A stretch of DNA of 64,000 bases, from positions 14,797,061-14,861,060 of the forward strand of contig CM055065.1 in the NCBI GenBank assembly GCA_029204045.2, written 5' to 3'. The notes beneath the pieces were generated by a model, which was not told the origin of the DNA, searched no databases, and was given only the letters and a program-made list of their open reading frames with translations. The translations under genes were made by a program, and so were the position numbers. Shown here piece by piece: positions 57,096 through 64,000 of the stretch (the stretch's first letter is position 1; the number at the start of each line of letters is the position of its first letter). The DNA comes from Tillandsia leiboldiana (Eukaryota > Streptophyta > Magnoliopsida > Poales > Bromeliaceae).

Positions 57096-58228
57096 CAATG
57101 CAAGCCGATCTACAGACTGCTACAGACGCCACTCGGTCCCCAGACGCGAGTGCAAATGCAACCCCAGCTAATAAACCTCCCAACCCGCGACTCGGGGAAA
57201 AATCACTATGTCCAGAACGACAAGGGTACAACCACTGGGGAAAAACTAAGGTGATGAGCAAATCTGAATACATGTTCACATTTTCTGTAGTCTAATTGTG
57301 CATGAATAAATAATTAACTGACAATAAAGCTAAGTTTAGTTTTCATGTTGTAAGAGTTCAAATATTGCAAGTGGTTCAATGAGGTCATCAGATTTAACAA
57401 CTATCAACTGTGGGTACTAACATACAGTTTGCACAGATTAAACAGCTCATATACTATCATGCATGCACTTATAATCATAGAATTAGAGTGCAGTCCATAG
57501 GTATTGAAAGCAGGATCACCCACCTGAACACGCTAACTGTCCGGGACGGTACAGATAAACAGTCCAGAAATCGACAATCTCCTAGATCCACAGTGCAAAG
57601 AGCACAGAAAAAAAAATGCTCTTACAGTCCTGGGAACAGTAACACATCTCAATTATACACAATACACACACACAATTACTATTCCAAAAATCTGCAAACA
57701 AGGTTACTGTTCACACGCGAATTTCACCTGTAAATAATTTTCCAGAAATTCCAATAAAAATATCACGACGATCCTCGCGAAGTGTAGATGTCGATAGGCT
57801 CTTGAATCGTCGAAATCCGATATCCAGAAGTGAAGATAAAAATTCTGCGAAGTTGCTGCTGTCAAGATTCCAAACTGTAGCAAAGGGGCGTAAAAATGTA
57901 CCCCAAACCCTCACAAAAGCTCATTTCTGGGTAAAATGATCAACACGGAAAACATATATATACCTCTTGCGCAACCACTGGCGAAGAAATCGTCCAAAAA
58001 TGATGTCAGGGTAGCTCTGTATGTCTCCCAGAGTAAAATGCGAAGAAAATGGGCCTCAAACTGTAGAACGTCGCTCCGCACTACGAGGTGGGAAACACAG
58101 TCGTCACGGCTTCCAGAAATTCTGAAACTTGGTCGGAAGATTGGCAAGAGGGAGAGGAAAATTTTTCATATAAGGCTCACGAGCTGATTCCCCCGAAAAA
58201 GAGGTGAAAAACTCGGCCCAAACCGACC

Positions 58229-58236
58229 TATATATA
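58229..58236 (-). promoter_or_regulatory. TATA box of gypsy F LTR
   Basis: TATATATA in GGCCTATATATAGG (minus strand), in the same position relative to the GC-rich U3 as the C and D boxes. Confidence 0.6.
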
Positions 58237-58424
58237 GGCCTCAAGGAAAAAGCCCCAAAAAAACAAGTCAAATGGGCTCGGGCCCAAAACTTTCGGGCGC
58301 CCGGAAATTTCCGGGCGCGCACAGTGCGGCCCGGCCCAAAGTTTTCGGGCGCGCACAGTGCGGCCCGGCCCAAAACACGCCGTCGGACGGGATCCACGAT
58401 CCGTCCGACCCGCCTCAGAGCCTG

Positions 58425-58840
58425 CCACGTGTCACCCGAACAGCGAACACCGAAGCGGGCCACTCACCGCCCGCCACGTGTCCGCCCTCCCGCACAGTAA
58501 GGCGGTGGCGCCCGCCAATGAGCGGGCGCCACGTGTCCCGCCCGTTGACCCCGACCGCGAGACGTGCGCGTCTGCCGCGCGACGTGGGCCGCACGTGCGC
58601 TCGCTTCCCGAGGCACCAACCCCGCGCCCCGTGCACCGCGCGTGCTGCACCTGCCAATGAGGGCGTGACACGTGTCCCATGCACCCGGTCCACGCCTTCA
58701 CAACAATTCCGTGGACCGCGCCGCGTGCACCGACCACTCACAAGATGCCACGTGGCCAACCCTCGGTCCACCGTGCACCCCGCCAAGGCCCGTGGACCGC
58801 GCCCGCTGCGCCGGCCAACCGCAGCGCGCCACGTGGCCCG
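58425..58840 (-). promoter_or_regulatory. G-box/ABRE-like cluster in U3 of LTR F
   Basis: Six CACGTG-containing sites: four GCCACGTGTC or GACACGTGTC type and two GCCACGTGGC type. They alternate with GTGGACCGCGC and GTGCACC motifs in loose modules of about 80 bp. This is the densest cluster in the window. Confidence 0.5.
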
Positions 58841-59294
58841 CACCCGGTGCACGCGCCCTGCGGTGGACCGCGCGCCTGCGCCGCCGCCCGCCGCCGCGCT
58901 CCGCCGCCGCCGGTGCCTCTCCGGCCGCCGGAACATTAACCCATGCCTCGAAATCCGTGTTTTCGCGTCCGGGCTCCGAAAAATTCAAGTAAATAGTCCA
59001 TTTCGCTCGTTTTCGCGCGCTGAATCCAAATCCGAGGTCCGTTCGGCCCAATTCCACTTCTAAAATTTTCCAAAATTTCCCGGAAGAGTAGACTTGATCC
59101 AATTTCCGTCCCAGGTCACATTCTTGGCTCCAATAAGCGCGCAAACACCTCACACACCCAAAATGGACTACCAGAAAAGAAAATAAGTTCAAATTTTACC
59201 ATAACCTCAAATCTGGGGCCCGACACGCACACACACACACCCAGAAGCCTCCAAACCAACAGTAAACCACAGAGTGGGGATTCGGGTCCTCACA

Positions 59295-60194
59295 TCCTCC
59301 CCCACTAAAAAAAAAGTTTCGTCCTCGAAACAAACACGGCTCACAAGGGAGTCTCCAAGCCCAAAGATAAACCTCCAACCACACAACTTCATCTCCCCAT
59401 TCGCCACAAACTCTCCACAAAGCGAGTCCAACCGCGGGATAAAGCTCAGGAATTCGCAAACACTGGGGACGAGGTAGAACAGCCAACTCTACGCGTCCAA
59501 ACTATTCGGATTACGCCGCAAAACTTAACAGAAAAAGAAAGGGCCCCACCAGTAGGAAGGCCATCAACCCCCAACTCTCCAATTTAGAAAACAACTGAAA
59601 TTAGCGAAAAGTTTGAAAGTTTCGAGAGACCAGTGCCCTTGCCCCGATCAAACAAGAACAGGTTCGGGCACCGTCCCCAATTCTGGAGTAGTCTTTCGAA
59701 TCTTTCATCCTGTTCGCAAATTTCGGCGCAAGAGTAAGAAAAAAAAGGGAGAGAGGTGTTGATGTCGTTCCTGCTGTGGCAACAAAACGGAAGCTACGGT
59801 CTATTCGTGCCCCTAAAAAGAAAAACACCACACTATCCGAGACCCCTAGAGATAACCCTCTAGTCCTAGGCGTCACCTACATACGACAAGTCGCACCTAA
59901 CCCCAAGCCGCTGAAGCCACTGCTGTAGGAAGGATGCCTCGGCATCCAGTGGAAATGATCTCCCGTTGTCCAACTCGCAGAAAGGCCACTGTTCTCTATT
60001 CGCAATCAAATGTTGCACAATACCGCACCAGCTGGTCATCCCAAGTGCTCAATCTGGGTCGGGGAGCTGCAACTGAACCATCACAACTATCGGCGTACCT
60101 CTCTAAATTTCAGCTGTTCTGATCACGCCCCAAAGTTCGCCTCTGCTGGAAGATACATGGATGAAACCAATCGCTAATGCAAGTCACAAAATTC
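59295..60194 (-). other. Gypsy F interior downstream of gag
   Basis: 59295-59310 on the minus strand is the AGTGGGGGAGGA purine tract. 59940-60115 retains a decayed trace of the protease region, similar to 43790-43920 of D. No RT, RNase H or integrase remnant is recognisable in the remaining 0.7 kb. Confidence 0.7.
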
Positions 60195-61751
60195 CTATCC
60201 CTTAATTATGCAAAAAAAATGCACATGCCCTGATATCATGCAAATGGATGTAAAAGCCCTACTGATGAATAATTGAGATACACCGGTATCAAAAGGAGCC
60301 CGAGCACGGACTGCTGAGATCAGAATAATACCTGCAATGACCTGCTCTGCTGCTGTAACGTCCTCGACCTGGGCGGCGTAAACTCGACCGCTCGGCGCCG
60401 AGGGACGTCGCTCTGGCCGCCAGGAAGAAGATGAGGCAACATCTGGCCTGCTATAGGCCGCAGAAGGATCGGCTGGCTGGTAGGGAGCGGATGGTGCTGA
60501 TGCTGATGAAGGAGCTGGATGGCCGGCTCTAGGGCACACGCTCGCATAGTGACCGGCCTGCCCGCAGCGGAAACAATGGCCCTGTCTCTGCGGGCACAGA
60601 GTCGGTAGGTGTGAGCCTCCGCAGATAATACACCGATCTAGGCGCTGCTGCTGAGAAGTCTGCTGTGAGGGTTGCTGCTGTCGTGGGGGTCGACGCTGCT
60701 GCTGCTGTACCTGGCGAGACGCCCCTGATCTCTGATGTCCCTGGTACCCCCGGCCCTGAGGGTGGGAACGCGGAGGTCTCGGGGGTCCCTGCCTGCTAGA
60801 CTGCCCCTCCTCCGGAGAAGCCGGGCGCTTCGCCCCAGAAGTCGCTACAGGGGCCGGAGATACCTCATCCATCACGGCCTCTCCACACTCCACATACAAA
60901 GCCTGCTCCATCGAGGCCTCTAAGGTCTGCAGTCTGCGGGAGCGGACAAACTGGTAAATGTCTCGGCGAAGTCCTCTCTCAAACATGTAAACGCGATGGC
61001 TCTCATCTCTAGCCACATGAGGCACACAGGCCAACAACTGGTTGAATTCCGCTATGTACATGTGCACCGGTCTATCTCCCTGGCGGAGATTCTTCAACTG
61101 CTCCTCCAGTCGCTGTCGGACGCTCTCCGGAAAGAATGCTCCCAGCAACATGCTCCGAAACTCGGTCCAGGAAAGAAGCTGCGTCTCAGGTGGACCAGCT
61201 GGTCGCACACGCCGCCACCATGCCTCGGCGTTGCTCTCCAGAAAGTGAGTAGCCAGAATGACCCTATACCTCTCGTCCACAAATAAGCTCTCAAAGTGGC
61301 GCTCCATGGTGGTAATCCAAGTCTCGGCTGCCCAAGGCTCAGCACTCATGCCCGAAAAGCGGGGCGGATCGAACCGCCGAAATCTCATCAGCAAATCTAC
61401 AACCTCCCGCTGCTCTGTCGCAGTCAACGCTCCCGTCACCCCGGCCGGTGGCCTACTCGAAACCGGCTCAGCAGGAATCGCTGGTGCAGGCTGCACCACA
61501 GGGGGTGCCACAACAGGGGAAAAAGGCACCGGCGAAGCCTCAGGGGGTACAACTGCCGGCTGCGCTCTCTGCTCCAATAAGAGCGTCAGCCGCGCCACTG
61601 CCTCCTCCTGGTGTCTAGCCGCCTCAGCCATCTGTGCCATCTGGGCACGGAGCTCCTGAATCTCAGCCTGAGGTCCTCGCCCCGAGTCCTCCTGCTCGGG
61701 CTCTGAGGACGAGGGCTGCGAACGCGTCACCATCGAACGTCGAGGAGGCAT
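60195..61751 (-). CDS. gag: Gypsy F gag with partial protease
   Basis: The ATG at 61751 starts MPPRRSMVTRSQ, matching the gag start of D. The frame of about 518 codons is uninterrupted. It has an acidic, Gln-rich N terminus, the capsid region (RRFDPPRFSGMSAEPW, LRQGDRPVHMYIAEFNQL), an Arg/Gln-rich linker, two zinc knuckles (CIICGGSHLPTLC and CFRCGQAGHYASVC) and the start of protease, where the motif reads FDTGVSQ in place of DTGAS. The protein ends in unrelated residues at 60195. An intact gag in an element without enzymes fits a gag-only non-autonomous retrotransposon. Confidence 0.92.
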   Translation of the reverse strand: MPPRRSMVTRSQPSSSEPEQEDSGRGPQAEIQELRAQMAQMAEAARHQEEAVARLTLLLEQRAQPAVVPPEASPVPFSPVVAPPVVQPAPAIPAEPVSSRPPAGVTGALTATEQREVVDLLMRFRRFDPPRFSGMSAEPWAAETWITTMERHFESLFVDERYRVILATHFLESNAEAWWRRVRPAGPPETQLLSWTEFRSMLLGAFFPESVRQRLEEQLKNLRQGDRPVHMYIAEFNQLLACVPHVARDESHRVYMFERGLRRDIYQFVRSRRLQTLEASMEQALYVECGEAVMDEVSPAPVATSGAKRPASPEEGQSSRQGPPRPPRSHPQGRGYQGHQRSGASRQVQQQQRRPPRQQQPSQQTSQQQRLDRCIICGGSHLPTLCPQRQGHCFRCGQAGHYASVCPRAGHPAPSSASAPSAPYQPADPSAAYSRPDVASSSSWRPERRPSAPSGRVYAAQVEDVTAAEQVIAGIILISAVRARAPFDTGVSQLFISRAFTSICMISGHVHFFCIIKG

Positions 61752-61846
61752 CCCCCCCCCTGAGGGACAAAACAAACAATCAGAACCAAAAGCAACTCTC
61801 GACCCAATCTAGCGAAAGTCAAAAGGCATGTCCCCCTTTCCGGAGC

Positions 61847-61872
61847 ACTATGTTGTCTGCAGCCAACATAGT
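61847..61872 (-). other. Dimerisation-signal-like hairpin, gypsy F leader
   Basis: Minus strand ACTATGTTG, loop GCTGCAGA, CAACATAGT; identical to D, with the C-G pair that replaces T-A of A, B and C. Confidence 0.62.
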
Positions 61873-62032
61873 CGCTACAAAAGGAAGACATGTCTATCAC
61901 TCGTCCCTATCCACTCGGGAGAGTTAAATACCCAATCAAGACTTTCGCTAAAAGTCTCGGCTCTCACGTGGGTCATCCTAGGGTTTAAACATAAGCCTAG
62001 GGTTCCTAAGTCCTCAATGACCTATATCCTAG

Positions 62033-62044
62033 GCTCTGATACCA
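62033..62044 (-). other. Primer-binding site, gypsy F
   Basis: TGGTATCAGAGC on the minus strand, 8 bases from the 5' LTR end at 62053. Confidence 0.95.
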
Positions 62045-62052
62045 CTCTAATC

Positions 62053-64000
62053 TGTCACGCCCCGGGGTCAGAACTGTACCCCGGGCTCGCCAACAGATCC
62101 GCCGCCCCCACAGGAAGCCCCGTAGAGGCGTAGCGTCAAACCTGCAAAAATAGATTAACTATACTAACAGATATCAGAGCAGTAAAGAAGACTAACTATG
62201 AATAGAAAATAGTACAGTCTCTCACAATATATATAACATATCCTCACCAGAATACAGCAGTCTCTCCAAAGAAACAAAAGAGTACAACTCGATACCTCAC
62301 TACATAACTCTCAAACATGACACAACCAAAAATATAGGGGTACCTCTATAACACACTGAAGCTGAAGGGGAAGGGATCTATCTCGCGACTCCCTTACCTC
62401 GGTCTAGAAGAGCTGGATCAGCAACAGGCACCGCAGGAACTGGAGCTGACGTCCCTGGGGAAAAAGACACCACGACGGGTGTGAGAACTACCTCCCACAG
62501 TAGTTCTCAGTGGGTGCCGCCAACAAGCCCGACGGTCTGCCCACTAAGTCTACTAGAGGCATAAAGTAACACAAGAAATGCAGTATAGAGAAGCTGGAAA
62601 GTAAAACATCTACTGCTACTATGCCTCTATCTAAAATGCTCAAGGGTTAGGACAGAAGGACGATATGCCACTACTGATACTCACCCATATCACCCAATCC
62701 AAACTGACTGCCACAACGGGCCCAGTCAAGCCTGCGCCTACCTACTGCTGTAGGTACGTCCGGTACTCCAACCCGGTATCTAGCTCAATCTCAAAGCCGG
62801 TACTACAACCCGGTCTCGCCTACTCCGGAGTGGCACTCGAGGGGAGCGACCCACACGAGTAAAATATCTGCGCAACACTATCGAACATAAATGTGGCTCA
62901 TGCAGGCTATGGTCCAATCACTGTCTCACTCACTGGCTAAAAATCCACACTGTCACTATGACCATGTCCCAGAGATCCCAGACCCACTGTCACTATCACT
63001 ATCACTATCACTATCACTATCTCAATGCAAGCCGATCTACAGACTGCTACAGACGCCACTCGGTCCCCAGACGCGAGTGCAAATGCAACCCCAGCTAATA
63101 AACCTCCCAACCCGCGACTCGGGGAAAAATCACTATGTCCAGAACGACAAGGGTACAACCACTGGGGAAAAACTAAGGTGATGAGCAAATCTGAATACAT
63201 GTTCACATTTTCTGTAGTCTAATTGTGCATGAATAAATAATTAACTGACAATAAAGCTAAGTTTAGTTTTCATGTTGTAAGAGTTCAAATATTGCAAGTG
63301 GTTCAATGAGGTCATCAGATTTAACAACTATCAACTGTGGGTACTAACATACAGTTTGCACAGATTAAACAGCTCATATACTATCATACATGCACTTATA
63401 ATCATAGAATTAGAGTGCAGTCCATAGGTATTGAAAGCAGGATCACCCACCTGAACACGCTAACTGTCCGGGACGGTACAGATAAACAGTCCAGAAATCG
63501 ACAATCTCCTAGATCCACAGTGCAAAGAGCACAGAAAAAAAAATGCTCTTACAGTCCTGGGAACAGTAACACATCTCAATTATACACAATACACACACAC
63601 AATTACTATTCCAAAAATCTGCAAACAAGGTTACTGTTCACACGCGAATTTCACCTGTAAATAATTTTCCAGAAATTCCAATAAAAATATCACGACGATC
63701 CTCGCGAAGTGTAGATGTCGATAGGCTCTTGAATCGTCGAAATCCGATATCCAGAAGTGAAGATAAAAATTCTGCGAAGTTGCTGCTGTCAAGATTCCAA
63801 ACTGTAGCAAAGGGGCGTAAAAATGTACCCCAAACCCTCACAAAAGCTCATTTCTGGGTAAAATGATCAACACGGAAAACATATATATACCTCTTGCGCA
63901 ACCACTGGCGAAGAAATCGTCCAAAAATGATGTCGGGGTAGCTCTGTATGTCTCCCAGAGGAAAATGCGAAGAAAATGGGCCTCAAACTGTAGAACGTCG
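62053..64000 (-). mobile_element. Gypsy F 5' LTR, continues beyond window
   Basis: First 1,948 bp of the LTR as read on the plus strand. I count about nine differences from the 3' LTR over this length, seven of them transitions and none an indel, so the element is a recent insertion. By comparison the full LTR would end near 65221. Confidence 0.92.

Larger units (their letters stand above)
56126..59294 (-). mobile_element. Gypsy F 3' LTR
   Basis: 3,169 bp. On the minus strand it starts TGTGAGGACCCGAATCC at 59294 after the purine tract and ends GGGGCGTGACA at 56126. It is the near-perfect repeat of 62053 onward (offset 5,927). The flanking five bases at the left are GGAAC; the partner duplication is outside the window. 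It contains the TATA box, GC-rich U3 with CACGTG sites (58425-58840), the 30-bp block, hairpins, a short exon and a (TCACTA)n run at 57060-57095. Confidence 0.92.

Noticed and set aside
1990..62044. TGGTATCAGAGC motifs as tRNA gene fragments
   Set aside because: Each lies 2-8 bases from an LTR end and is a primer-binding site; no tRNA fold is present.

Overview
The window is 64 kb of plant nuclear DNA made almost entirely of nested transposable elements; I recognise no host gene. The evidence for a flowering plant is the mix of chromodomain-bearing Ty3/gypsy elements of the Tekay/Del type (gag-PR-RT-RNaseH-INT-chromodomain, primed by initiator tRNA-Met), Ty1/copia elements of the SIRE/Maximus type, and a PIF/Harbinger DNA transposon with its usual gene pair. 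Two runs of exactly 100 N (803-902 and 40514-40613) are scaffold gaps of arbitrary size. I cannot name the species.

Layout, left to right. Gypsy A (+): 5' LTR to 1981, gag-pol 2274-6003, cut off in the integrase zinc finger. 6004-7015: truncated minus-strand LTR of another gypsy family. 7016-13016: PIF/Harbinger element (right end kept, left end lost) with a Myb/SANT-like gene remnant and a DDE transposase. 13017-14042: probable minus-strand LTR fragment. Gypsy B (+): 5' LTR part to 15621, full-length gag-pol 15914-20692 with only nonsense changes, 3' LTR starting at 20739. Copia 1 (-): about 20786-27579, lying in B's 3' LTR, of which a short piece resumes at 27580-27691. Gypsy G (-): 3' LTR 27692-30436 and the 3' half of pol 30512-32094. 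Gypsy C (+): LTR 32095-36108, wrecked coding region, second LTR 38803 to the gap. Gypsy D (-): 3' LTR stub 40614-40676, gag-pol 40778-45591, 5' LTR 45889-49246. Copia 2 (-): gag-only element 49247-53878. Gypsy E (+): PR to INT 53879-56125. Gypsy F (-): 3' LTR 56126-59294, gag-only interior, 5' LTR from 62053 past the window end.

Order of insertion as read from the joins: copia 2 went into E's protease, D into copia 2, F into E's integrase, C into G's RNase H/INT region, copia 1 and G into B's 3' LTR, and a G-family LTR into the Harbinger element.

The most interesting signals are cis-acting features shared by the otherwise divergent Tekay-type elements A, B, C, D and F. (1) A stem-loop about 160 nt after the primer-binding site has the self-complementary loop CUGCAG and a compensatory base-pair change, the shape of a retroviral dimerisation signal. 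(2) Each LTR carries a short frame behind a pyrimidine tract and AG, ending at an equivalent stop, with synonymous changes and indels of three. (3) A set of covarying hairpins lies just before it. (4) A 30-bp block is invariant or nearly so in all families. Three elements (C, F, copia 2) look non-autonomous, two of them gag-only, so trans-mobilisation seems common here.
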